This document shows, in pieces, positions 9,881 to 20,914 of a DNA stretch of 64,000 nucleotides. Positions within the stretch are counted from its first letter, which is position 1. Each line of letters starts with the position of its first letter. The stretch lies in the NCBI GenBank assembly GCA_039111635.1, contig JBCAQO010000012.1, positions 1,550,001-1,614,000 of the forward strand. The letters run 5' to 3'. A program made the translations under genes and the position numbers. This DNA comes from Heterobasidion occidentale. Its lineage: Eukaryota; Basidiomycota; Agaricomycetes; Russulales; Bondarzewiaceae. The notes under the pieces were generated by a model that was given only the letters and a program-made list of their open reading frames with translations, was not told the DNA's origin and ran no database searches.

Positions 9881-11849
9881 TTGATTACGCCCTCATCTCC
9901 CGAAAATTGGGCAATGACGAGCCCTAAAGACACGATTCGTGCTTTGTTAATCCTCATCAATTCAGCTGCCGAGGATGCCATCCAGCAATACGAACTCGCC
10001 GGATGCGAAATACCGTCCATCGACGCAAAGGTTGAGCCTCAGCTGCCTCAGGACACAACTGCATTGAAGAAGGCTCTTCGAGTGTTTGAAGGCGCATGTC
10101 GTCAAGTTTCCACCACGCTCACCCCTCCGGCTCTGACCATGTTCACCGTGCGTAGGCTCATGGCAGTCACTGTTTGATTTCTGTTCAATAATCAATTTCA
10201 TATCTGGCAGCGCGCTTTGGCCACAAACGACGTAGCTTGCCTCCGTGTAGCCGTCAACTCGAGAGTCGCCGATGTCATAACTACTCGTCCGAAAGGAATG
10301 CACATTAATGAAATAGCCGAGAAAACCAATCTTCACTCCGGGAAACTGCTGAGGGTCATGCGTTGCCTCGCGGCAACGCATTGCTTTCGCGAAAGTAAGA
10401 TTTCTTTTGAGACTCTACGTAGTGCAGTGCTGATGACACTCTGTTCATAGCGCAGCCCAATATTTTCGTCAATAACCCTCTGTCCTTGACCTTGCTTCGG
10501 GAAAATACCGTTAGCTCGCTTGTTCAAATGAGGTCAAATGAGACCAACAAATGCGCCGTGTCCAACTTCTACGACGCATTGATCGATCCGGAATACAGTC
10601 ACTCGCTGGAGGCGCGAAGATCGGCTTGGACATGGGGCATTCGACATGAGATCCCTAACGGCACGATGTTCGACTATTTCCATGCACATGTAAGCTTTAA
10701 TTGTCGTTTTGGCCGATATCTGTTGAAGATGGGCCTTACAGCCAAACACAAACGCGGTATGACAGCAACAAATGATATAAGTCCCGTTAATTTTGATTGT
10801 AATTGTAGCAATTCCAACGTGCTATGGGAGGCCTGGCCAAGATCACTGGCTTGGAAGGCGTAATCAACCGTATGCTTTACACTTGACTTGACTTGTCTCC
10901 CCTAGACAATCGCCGACAATCACCATCTCACTGTTCACAGAGTTTCCTTGGAAGGATTTTTCTAACGGCACGACCGTCTGTGACGTGGGAAGTGGTGTGG
11001 GGATGGTGTCCATCGAGCTGGCGAAGAAGTACCCCAACTTGCACCTCACCTTACAAGACCTCCCTCACATCATAGAACAGGCGCAAGACGTGAGCAAAAG
11101 CTATTTTCATGATCAAATCTACTCTACTTTTCTGATCATAAAATCTTATATAGCTCTGGCAGACCGAGTATCCTGCTGCTGCTATTGAACATCGCGTCGA
11201 TTTCACTCCATTTGATTTCTTCAAGGGACCACCTGTCAAGGATCAGGATATCTACTATGTACTTTTGTTTTTCCAGCCTGCTGAGGCTGTAGAAATTGTA
11301 GAAATTGACGACGAGATATACAAAGGTGCGACAAATCATACACGATTGGCCGGTCGACGATTGTGTCAAGATATTGAAGAATATACGTGCGGCCTTGAAA
11401 CCCGGCAGTCGCGTCCTCATTCGTATGTTCTCGGGATCACCTTTCTCTCTTTCCTGTTTATATCAATCATCTTTAGATGAATACATCGTGCCGTCTAACG
11501 TCGACCTTAAGCCTGAGTCAGGAATGGAAACAGTGAGTGACGTGTGCCATTTGTCGACTCGCGTCTCACCTCGATGTCCGCGGTCCAGGCGCCTAAACCT
11601 TTATTGCCGAACTACGGTTACGGGAGCCTCAGGACGTATCTCTCAGACGTCAACATGCTTATCTTGCTGAACGCGGGTGAAAGGACCCTGAACGAGTTCA
11701 AGGACATGGGGTGCGTTCATTTTCTGCCTTGTAGCATCAAACCTGACACACCACGTCCCCTCTAACACAGAGCGCGAGCCGGACTGCGCTTCGTCCAAGT
11801 ATGGGACTTCCTGGAAACGGGCCTCGTTGAATTTGAAGCTGATATCTGA
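9881..11849 (+). CDS. SAM-dependent O-methyltransferase (COMT type)
   Basis: Transfers a methyl group from SAM to a hydroxyl, probably of a phenol. Joined exons give a full family-2 (caffeate-OMT-like) protein: an N-terminal helical dimerisation region (ALRVFEGACRQVS, then CLRVAVNSRVADVI), a winged-helix region (MHINEIAEKTNLHSGKLLRV), the SAM-binding motif VCDVGSGVGMVSIELAKKYP (about 10977-11040) with LTLQDLPHIIEQAQ, and IIHDWPVDDC with the usual catalytic His (rejoined over an intron ending near 11325). The C-terminal block NAGERTLNEFKDMG is followed by AGLRFVQVWDFLETG. Ends with TGA at 11847-11849. Starts at 9881 or the in-frame Met at 9914. At least eight introns; the junction near 10860-10940 is uncertain. 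Convergent with the reductase gene, divergent from the halogenase. Confidence 0.87.
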
Positions 11850-12031
11850 CCCGTCTCCCTCGGTGCCTTGACTTCGCTCCGATCAATGTATACAATTACT
11901 GCCGTGATCCCTGTGTGTACGTTGAACCCTGATCTGAATGATGAATCAGAGCTTCTGAATGAAGCAGATTGGCACTTACCGAAATTCCGACATTCCGTGA
12001 CAAATAATTCCTAGTACAGTCGTATCTACAT

Positions 12032-12376
12032 CACAATGCCCGCAATTCTGGTGTGTGATCTTACAGCTGCTTGCAAACCTGCAGATACATTTTCGAGATC
12101 TGACCCCTGTTTACTTTTGGAGTGGGAAAAACAAGCCTGAACAGGCCTGGACGCAAAGGAGATGCCACTGTCCGGCGTCCGATGGACGGTAGTGGTAATT
12201 TACCCGTGTACCGGCGGCAAGTGCGTTGACGATACCGGACATTAGCATCTCCTTTGCTTTCAGACTTGTTTGTCCCGCTCCAAAAGGAAACGAATTATAT
12301 TTACAGTTTTTCAAGCAGCTGTAATGCCTCAGGGTTGCGCAAGTTACAAATGTACGATCACACAGCGGGGATTGTG
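12032..12376. repeat. Long imperfect palindrome (foldback/MITE-like) between convergent genes
   Basis: Two arms of about 145-165 nt are inverted copies around a centre near 12195-12205. Matching blocks: CACAAT at 12032 against 12371-12376; TGTGTGATC 12052-12060 against 12356-12364; TTACAGCTGCTTG 12061-12073 against 12312-12324; TTTTGGAG from 12115 against 12278-12285, running on through CAAAGGAGATGC and TGTCCGG. The unpaired centre is about 60 nt. Arms differ by small indels, including about 24 nt extra on the right. It occupies most of the gap between the methyltransferase stop (11849) and the reductase stop (12486). It could be a nonautonomous DNA transposon or a foldback element; no target duplication was established. 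Confidence 0.75.
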
Positions 12377-12485
12377 AGGAACCCCATCATGATTGCTCCC
12401 ATGATTTGTACAGACAGCTTGACTGCTCCACAACACAAATATATGACTACTCACGCAGCGAGACACAAGACAGATAGATGACTAC

Positions 12486-15400
12486 TCATGCAGCGAGAAA
12501 CCCGAGGCTTTGCCAGTAAGCTACCCATTTCTCTACGTCATCCCCTTTGAGAGCCTTTGCTGCCTTCAAATGAGACGAAACCTCGACGGCCTGATCAGTA
12601 CGCAGGACAACCGAATTCTTCATCCCCGAGAAGAAGTCGAACAGTTTCAGGGCTGGATTCTTCTCGAGCGCGTCAGGGTCAGACATAGAGTCCTTGTGCG
12701 CTCGTTCCAATCTAGAGAGCCATTCAGGGTAAGGAATGGATGGAACCTTCAAGAGCGCTGATGCAGTAGTGGATACCAGGCTCCAGCCGACAGGTCTCGG
12801 GTGCACGAGGTGGAGAACAGGCCGGTCGGAGCCCAGCATGTCCAATACAGCAGAAGCCGCAACATCCGTGTAAATCCATGAAATCGCCTGAGCTGGTACA
12901 TGAGTCTCTTTCGTTGCACTTCCGAAAATGACACTGACCTCATCTCTCTGTGGTACGGCGCCTATGACTTGGGAGCCGCGGAGCATCGAAGCCACCCACT
13001 CCTTCTGATTCCATCTTCCGACGAGGGAATCTCCACACAGCTGACCGACGCGCACAATGTTGATGCACACGTCCCTCTCCTTCATCGCGTGCAGCAGAAT
13101 ATTCTCTGCTACCCACTTGCTCTCCCCATACCCAGTCCCGATAGATACAGTTGGGTCGTCGATTGGCACTTCTTCCGCAGCAGCAGAACCATGGCCTACA
13201 GCATGCCCAGTTAGTTTTGTGTCACCCGCGATGCGCAACAAATATAAGACTCACTTGCAAGAACTGCGATCGAACTGACGAATAAGATAGGAGGCGGCGT
13301 CAGACGTGACGAGCCAAGGGAAAGAGAGACCATATTGTGAACGCCCGAGATAAGCGGTTCAAATGAGGACAATGTCAAGTTGAAATCAACATGCCAAGCT
13401 GATTGTGTACGTCAGTGGCACCATATAGGTGAGTGTAACATACATACCGTTGTGAATGATGCTGGTAATCGTTTTCTTAATCTATTCGAATACACGGAGT
13501 CATGATCGAGCCGAGTAGTGAAAATTTGGGGATTGGGGACTTACCTCCGCATAATTTTTTTCCCCGAGACCTAGATCTGCTTTCGACAAATCTCCTTCCA
13601 AAAAGATCACCTTGGCGAAGTCCGCAAGCTCAGCATCCAATCCCCACATGCGGAATGCCTCCCTCTGGCGCTCTTTCACATCAGAACATCCTTTCCGATT
13701 CAAGGCGTACACCTTCGTGACCGATGCGTGCGAGACCAGCTGAGCTAACAAGTGGCACCCCACGCGGCCAGTCGAACCAGTCAGGAGAATGACATCCCTG
13801 ACCTGTGCTTGATTATTTGAACCGGGAGCGGGAATATGAACAGGGAACGCGTTTGTATATTTCCCCAATAGCCGTTCCATCTCTTGGGCCTTTGTTTGAG
13901 ATCCTGGTGGAGATTGTTCATCTTTGGGCTTGAGCATCCTCGATACGAACATGCTCATAGACGCAATTGTGGGATTACTGTACACGAAATTGTTTGCAAT
14001 GCCGGAGACTGAGATGGTTGTCGACCGCCTGAGGGCATGGAGGACCGAATTTCGGATATATGTCGCTTGAAGACTACAGATACACCACCCAAGGTCAATT
14101 TCGGATACACAGAACTGACTCTACGCACAAACCTGTCACATCCTTCCTGAAAGATGTCAACATCATCATTTGGTTTGGACTTGACCACGTTTCTGACTGC
14201 GAGACGAATGAAGTCGAGCGTCTCGCTCTCTGTCCATTTCAGCGGAGTCGACAGATCGGTTTGAGATGAGTCGATTATTGAATTGTATAATTCGTCGATC
14301 TCTGGTTCGTACGCCTTGATAACTATTGGACGTCTTGGTGTTCCTTTGAGGGTATATTCGAACGGCTTGGATGGACTGCTAACAATGATCATCTAACGAT
14401 CGTTTCAGGAAATCGTCTCCTTCAAAGATCGATCGAGTCGATCGTCATACCTCTTTAAACAACCTCGAATGTGCCGGCGCAAATTGGTTCAGCTCCTCCA
14501 CCGATGGCCTACGTCACTGCCCGTAAACTTTCAACAATCTCAACATACAACACACCAAGACTTACCATATCAGATTCCTAAACTCTGCCAGTTTGACTTC
14601 GTCTCGTGGGTCGAAAGCAAATTCTTTCTTCGGTTCAACCAGAACACCATTCTGGAACCGACCCCGGCCGAACATAATCGCGGATGCGATGTGGGGATCT
14701 CGCATCAAGATCGCCTCTGCGCCCCGAATAAGTCAGGTTCCTACTACAGATCTCTCATGAATGATCTTTACCTAATGGAACAGGATTCGTCTGCGAAGTG
14801 AGTGAGTGAGCGGCGCTGTATTGTAACACTGCAGGATTTGAACCCACCTTTTCGCCGTTGGACAACATCAACTGTTCGTCCGCGCGCCCGAACACTTTCC
14901 ACAATAAAGGATTCTGTGGGTGCCGCTGCAGTAAATCATTCGTACGGTAGGCGCTTCGTCCATCGCCTGTCGATGAATTTATAACATTTGGCTTTGAGTG
15001 CGGAGTGTGCTGAGCAGAAACGTGAGGATTGGTTTTGCAGAAGGCTGATTGTCATGTACGCACGACAATAGCGATTTCGAACACATCAGTCATGCCTTCC
15101 TGAGGCAGCATCTCGACTACAAGACGAGGCGAGATTTTGAAATATTCCCACTCATCGGTGCTAGGCACGTCCGCGGGCATGAACATGCTAATGCACCCAG
15201 TCTCCGAACTAGAAAACAATCAAGCAGATTATATCACGACCGATGCAAGCCAATCCGAGAAACTCACGAGCCATAGAATGGGAATAGCGCAACGCCCATG
15301 TTCGCAAGTTGATCTCCGATGGCTTTGTTCAGTGGTGCACCACCAAACGACTTAGCACCGAAGAAGCGTCATCGGTAACAGACGAGACAGCATGAAAGGG

Positions 15401-16721
15401 AAAAACGTACTATAGCTCGAAAAGATTTTATGGTGGGTATGTTACTGGGCTCGCGAAACCAGGCCTACGATAATTCAAATTTAGCAGATACAGTGTTCTG
15501 AACGATCATCCAACGAACCTCGACAAAGGAGGGCACACAGTATATTATACTACTGTTGGTTGCAATCGCTTCCTCTAAATAAGACTCCGGTGTTGGGATG
15601 ACCGGAGGAGATGATGGTTTGTAGACACCTAGAATCATGCCTGTGGCTACCTGTATGTCTCGTTATGGTTTGAGCAAGACATAGCTGTCAGGAGGCTAAC
15701 ACTCACGGCTCTAAATATATTGTCAATTCCCATCACGTCTGAAGACACCCGATATCAGAACTCGCGCTTGAATCAAATTAAATACAGACTCACGAAAAAG
15801 CGGAACGACATGCACACCCATGATCATTCCACATAAGTCAACCTGACCATAACCTTCGAAGGTCAGATTCTAGAGAAAGATCATTTTAAAATCCGACCTA
15901 CAGGGAAGCGCTGCCCATTGTAAGACTGTGCGGTTTGTGACAGTGATGATCTTGGGAAAGGAGGTGGACCCTGGCCGTAAAAGGTCTATTATTTCGTCTA
16001 AGGATAGTATCACCAATACACACCTGAAGAATGCAGTAGGCATGCAACTCCGTCCAGATTCAGTTTTTCGAATTTAAATTCCACCTCTGGGTTTGGGTGA
16101 CTTTCGTCTGAGATATCGACAAACTGAGTCATCGGGAGCGTCTCCAGATAGATTTCATCCCGTTGAAGAATTGCTATGGCGTCGGAGGCGAGATGCTGCA
16201 TGGCAGGATCGGGGCTCACGAGGAGCTGAGTAATATTTGACTCCTTGATGAGGTGTGCCACAGCAACCGCAGAGTTGCGGATGGATATGGGGAAAGGGAC
16301 AAGGCCCAACCGCATTATACCCACTATTGTGCAGAAATAGCTGATAGTATCTAAATGCGAGTGAGAATTGATTGCCATCTGCGGCGATACACACACCTCC
16401 AATAGCAAGAATGCCGATAACTCGTCCTTGTCCTAAGGGTCCATTGATCTCTTGAACGTCATTGGAGTCTTGCAGGTCCTTGTAATGGCCTTGTATATTG
16501 CGCGCAGTACGCCGGATCATTCTCCAAGCCTCGGCAAAGCAAATCGTCCTAGTCTTTTTCTCACCATCAGCATACAAAAAGAGTGGGTGTTCAGGATTGT
16601 GCTTTGCATTGTAGTCGAATAATTCCGGGACTGTATAGCTTCCGTCGAGAGGGGGGGGATTGAACGTTGGGCAATTCGTACCCTGCGGGGTGCTGTCAGG
16701 AACAGAAGAATCAGACATCAT
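12486..16721 (-). CDS. NRPS-like carboxylate reductase (adenylation-thiolation-reductase)
   Basis: A-T-R enzymes adenylate a carboxylic acid, load it on a phosphopantetheine arm and reduce it with NADPH to an aldehyde. Exon pieces in order: start MMSDSS at 16721; N-terminal A domain (GSYTVPELFDYNAKHNPEHP); A3 loop HSSGSTSFPK rejoined across an intron near 15973-16025; FEGYGQVDLCGMIMGVHVVP; the YGSSETG motif (about 15230-15280); LLWKVFGRADEQLMLSNGEK (about 14850-14900); thiolation site GCDSLQATYIR, whose Ser codon is formed across an intron near 14070-14140; R-domain NADPH motif LLTGSTGRVGCHLL (about 13800-13760); catalytic YGESK (about 13120). Stop at 12486-12488. No condensation or thioesterase domain is seen. 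Substrate cannot be read directly; neighbours suggest an aryl acid. Relatives include fungal aryl-acid and amino-acid reductases. The gene is divergent from the ammonia-lyase. Confidence 0.9.
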
Positions 16722-17594
16722 GGGTGAGGGCTGAAGACCGGTGAGGATAGGTTTACGGGGAGGTTTTAAGTCAGGCTCTCTATCGCCTGAAGCTCGAGTG
16801 AAATGCTACTTGGATAGCGCCGCCACGACGTTCCACGCATGCCATGTGTCAAGAAGGGAGACTCTATGGCAGTTTGAATCAGGGAAATGAGAATAAAGAT
16901 TGAGTTTATCACTGGGTATGACCAAGTATCCGAACCTCCATTTGAGTTGAAGAAGCTGGAGAGAGAAAAAGGAAGCCGGAGCGTCTCCAGCTCTTCGGAA
17001 GCTGTCAGGAAAACGGCTCGGGTCGGACCCGGAGTCAGTCGGAGTTTCAAAGTTGAAATATCCCCGAAGGAACATCACGTGAGACCGGAAGTCGTTCCAC
17101 AGCAATTCGAGAGATATCAGGTCACCTTGCTCAGTGTTTGCGGCATACACTAACGTCCATTAGGCCTTTCTACACATCTCTCTTATCAACAGACGCCCCA
17201 ATAAGAACATTATCAATATATGTGAGGAGTTGCATGAGCTTGAAGTTCAGAATAATCCCTTGAAGGAACTCGGACTAAGGTACGAGCATCAACACCGCGA
17301 AGTCCGGACCCTCATGTTACGCCTCTAATACCACCATGGAACAGGATCCTAGAGCGCTGTGAAGATGCCTTATTGAATTCTCAAAGCCCTGTCACGTCAA
17401 AGGACCCTGTATTCCATGTCTTTCCGAGGAGGATTACAGCGTGGGATCAGCATTTGTATCTTCATAGTTTCCTATTCTCATATATTCATGGATATTTGAA
17501 GACTAACGGACACACGTATAAAATATCCGCAATACTATAGCTGAAGACATACATCGTCTTCTCAGAATCTCGTCCCAGTTGTCCCTCCTCTGCC
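16722..17594. promoter_or_regulatory. Bidirectional promoter region between reductase (-) and ammonia-lyase (+)
   Basis: An 873 nt gap between two divergent starts. It contains five CGG triplets in 29 nt at 17014, 17019, 17024, 17030 and 17040, the half-site read by fungal Zn2Cys6 activators. A second pair, CGGACT (about 17272) and AGTCCG (about 17301), is inverted. A TATA-like TATAAAAT lies at 17517-17524, 71 nt before the ammonia-lyase ATG. ORFs overlapping the gap look like noise. Regulation by one factor is inference. Confidence 0.45.
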
Positions 17595-20243
17595 ATGGTC
17601 ATTTCTACCGCTAAATTCAACGGCGATATCAGCTTGCGAGGGGAATATGGACCCTTCATGGAACATCATGGCATGCTGGGCCTTCGTTCCCGGTTCATTA
17701 AGTCATATAATGAACTAAAAAACTACAGGTAGGTGCACACTCTGAGTTTTGCCGTACGTGCTGGCTCATGCATCGAGTTTGCTTCAGAAATGGTGAAGCC
17801 ATCACTGTCGACGGACAGTCTCTATCTGTCGTGGCTATCGTTGCAACAGCGCGACATGTTGTGCCTTTGATACTCAACAGCAGGATTGAAACCAGAGAAC
17901 GGTTTGAAAAGTCCCGTAGCCTTGTAGTCAGTATAGTGGAGGGAGAGAAGAGTGTATACGGCGTGAGCACCGGATTCGGAGGAAGCGGTATAAAATTTTC
18001 TCTTTGCAAGTATTTCATCACAGTCTGACCATTGCGTATACAGCCGATACTCGCACGAACGATCCTATTGCTCTTGGAAATGCACTCTTACAACATCTCC
18101 ACGTCGGCGTACTCCCTACATTCCCGACAGTCTCCTCGTCGGTCCTCCCTTTGCTCGACCCTCTCGCCTTTACTAGTATGCCTGAGTCATGGGTACGGGG
18201 TGCCATCGCCATTCGCATCAACTCGCTCATCCGCGGCCACTCTGGTGTGCGATGGGAGCTTTTGGAGAGAATGAACGACCTCCTACGTGAGAACGTCGTT
18301 CCTCTCGTTCCGCTTCGTAGCAGCATCTCCGCTTCCGGCGGTAAGTATCTCTCTTACGACACCTGACATGTTCAACGGTCTCATTTGTGAATTTTTGTGA
18401 ATTTTCAACCGATAGATCTTTCGCCTCTCTCTTATGTCGCCGGGACACTTATGGGGAACCCTTCGATCAGGGTTTTCGACGGCCTCGCGACAACTGGTAC
18501 GCGTCGAATGATATCGTCTCGCGAGGCGCTCGAGAACCACCACCTTGAGCCCATATCGTTAGCGGCAAAGGAACACCTTGGGCTCCTGAACGGGACTGCG
18601 TTCTCGGCGTCCGTGGCTGCATTGGCAATGAACACGGCAGTTACTCTCACGATGCTCGCACTGATATCCACCGCTATGTGCACAGAGGCACTTATCGGGT
18701 CCCGGGGGAGCTACGATCCGTTTATACACAACACTGCGCGGCCCCACCCTGGACAGGTGCGCGTCTTGGTACCCTTGCACAGTGACGCGTCTGATTCATG
18801 CCTTCTTCATCTGACCCTTGATTTCTAAGGTGGAGGCTGCCGGCACTATCTGGGCACTCCTAGAGGGCAGCCGCCTTGCGAAAGATGTAAATAGCGAAAC
18901 TACTATTGACGAGGATGACGGTGAACTGCGTCAAGACCGCTATCCTCTGCGCACGGCGCCCCAGTTTCTTGGGCCACAAATTGAAGATATACTCTCGGCA
19001 TTCACCGCTGTCACTTTGGAGTGCAACTCTAGTTTAGTCATCCCTCCGTAACTCTATTCATCTTGGAGCTAACATATCAGCGCTCTAGCCACGGACAACC
19101 CTTTATTCGACGGCGAGAGCGGCAAAGTGCATCATGGAGGCAACTTCCAAGCTATGGCGGTGACCAATGCAATGGAGAAGACTAGACTTGCGTTGCATCA
19201 CATCGGCAGACTCCTCTTTACTCAGGCGACGGAGCTGATGAACCCCAGTATGAACCGCGGCCTCGCACCCTCGCTCGCTGCGACCGATCCGTCTCTCAAT
19301 TACCACACCAAGGGCCTGGACATCGCTATGGCCGCATATGTTAGTGAACTAGGACACCTTGCCAGCCCGGTGTCAACCCATATCCAGTCCGCGGAGATGC
19401 ATAATCAAGCTGTCAAGTGAGTAACAATTCTTTCGTCACCGATCGACATCTGACTAAGTTGTCACCAAGCTCATTGGCCCTCATCTCGGGTCGCACGACC
19501 GTCAGCGCTGTCCAAGTCTTATCCATGTTGACGGCGACGTATTTGTATGCTCTTTGTCAAGGCGCGTCCCACGTCTGATCCAGACACAGAAGAGATTGAT
19601 CCATAATACCAATTGTAGCCCTTGACCTTCGCACCATGGATGCCGAATTTCGCCAATGCCTTGCTACTATAGTAGAAGAAGAACTACACGCCCGATTTGG
19701 CCGACATCTGCCGGCGCTCGAACAATCATCGCTGTTGCAGAAGACCATCTCCATCATGTACCAAACGCTGGACGTGACGACTACCATGGACACCGCACCC
19801 CGCATGAGGAGGGTCGTTTCGTCATCTTCATCAGATTTCCTAGATGTCTTCGCTACATCAGCCGATACATCAGCGCTGGCGGTCTTCCCGGAATTCTGTG
19901 ACAAAGTGGCCTCTCGTGCCATATCATTCATGGTATCTCTCCGTGAGGAATATCTAGGCGGTATTCGTGGACCCGCACCCGCAAGCAAGATGCTCAGGAG
20001 GACCAAGCCAGTATATGAATTTGTCCGTGTCACGCTAGGCATCGCGATGCACGGAAAGGAGAACGGTGAGCTGTTCTCCCATGGATTAGGCGCGACGGAC
20101 GTCACGATTGGGCAAAACGTGTCCCTGATTCATGAAGTATGCACGTGTTCATCTCTCCTGTCGAATCTCCCAATTGACGTGCACCTCTACAGGCAATCTT
20201 GGATGGCAAGATTGAAGCCGTTATTGCCGAATTGTTTAATTAA
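17595..20243 (+). CDS. PAL: Phenylalanine/tyrosine ammonia-lyase
   Basis: Removes ammonia from L-Phe (or L-Tyr) to give trans-cinnamate (or p-coumarate). Starts [10 protein letters not shown] at 17595; introns include 17729-17787 and 18341-18415. Visible family blocks: [26 protein letters not shown] with the catalytic Tyr; [21 protein letters not shown]...[20 protein letters not shown] then [10 protein letters not shown], where Ala-Ser-Gly at 18331-18339 forms the MIO cofactor just before an intron; [76 protein letters not shown]. The last short exon ends AVIAELFN with TAA at 20241-20243. The selectivity pair is His-Leu (18094-18099) instead of the His-Gln usual in yeast PAL, so tyrosine use is possible. 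Location next to an acid reductase, OMT and halogenase is unusual for a housekeeping PAL. Confidence 0.95.
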
Positions 20244-20914
20244 AGGAATAACAGAACAACCGACTCGAGACTCCAATCATGTACAACCCATTTATGCTGG
20301 TTATGAAGAACCATACCCCACGGAGTGCAATCTCATGAGTCATAACATGTCTAACTCAAAATTCAAGAACCAACAAGCAACAAGCAATGACGTGCAGACT
20401 CTCTTCAAATCTTGAACCGTTAGAGACGGGACTCTGAGGTAAGGTCATTGATGCCATTCAATGGTTGCAGAGCCCTTCTAACTATATCGGAATGATGGGA
20501 AAGGCGGGCTTTGGGTCATGCAAGACTTCTGATTGGTTGAAGCTGGTCAAATCGAAAGGCCATCTTGGGGCAGAAGCTGATGACCCCAGATCCGATTGGC
20601 AGTGAACATAGGGTTCTCTAAGTATACTACAGCACCACATGTTCTGCTGCGCCTGGCTCTTCGCCTTTTGGAGAAACGAATTGTGGTGAGCGCCGTGATC
20701 ACGGTCATGGGGACTCGAAATTTGAAATGTCGGCGAGGCGTTTTCTGAGTTCGCGGACTTGAAATCAGAGCAGAGTCAGCCGCAGAGACTCAGCACGTTC
20801 AACTTGGGCCCGTCCACGCACTGTATTCCAAGTGCGGTCGTTGAACCATCCATGACCGCAATGCAATCATGGGTCTGCTCCCCCCTTCACCCATCATTCA
20901 TACTCCCGTAGGCG
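20244..20914. other. Intergenic, upstream region of the MFS gene
   Basis: No gene recognised in about 670 nt. It separates two genes on the same strand and would hold the transporter promoter. Confidence 0.4.

Noticed and set aside
14825..14850. B-box-like GGTTCAAATCC on the minus strand
   Set aside because: It lies exactly in a short reductase intron (GTGGGTTCAAATCCTGCAG) and has no A box or tRNA fold upstream.
19557..20105. Long minus-strand ORF opposite the ammonia-lyase 3' end
   Set aside because: It is an antisense shadow; the plus strand carries the conserved lyase C-terminal domain.
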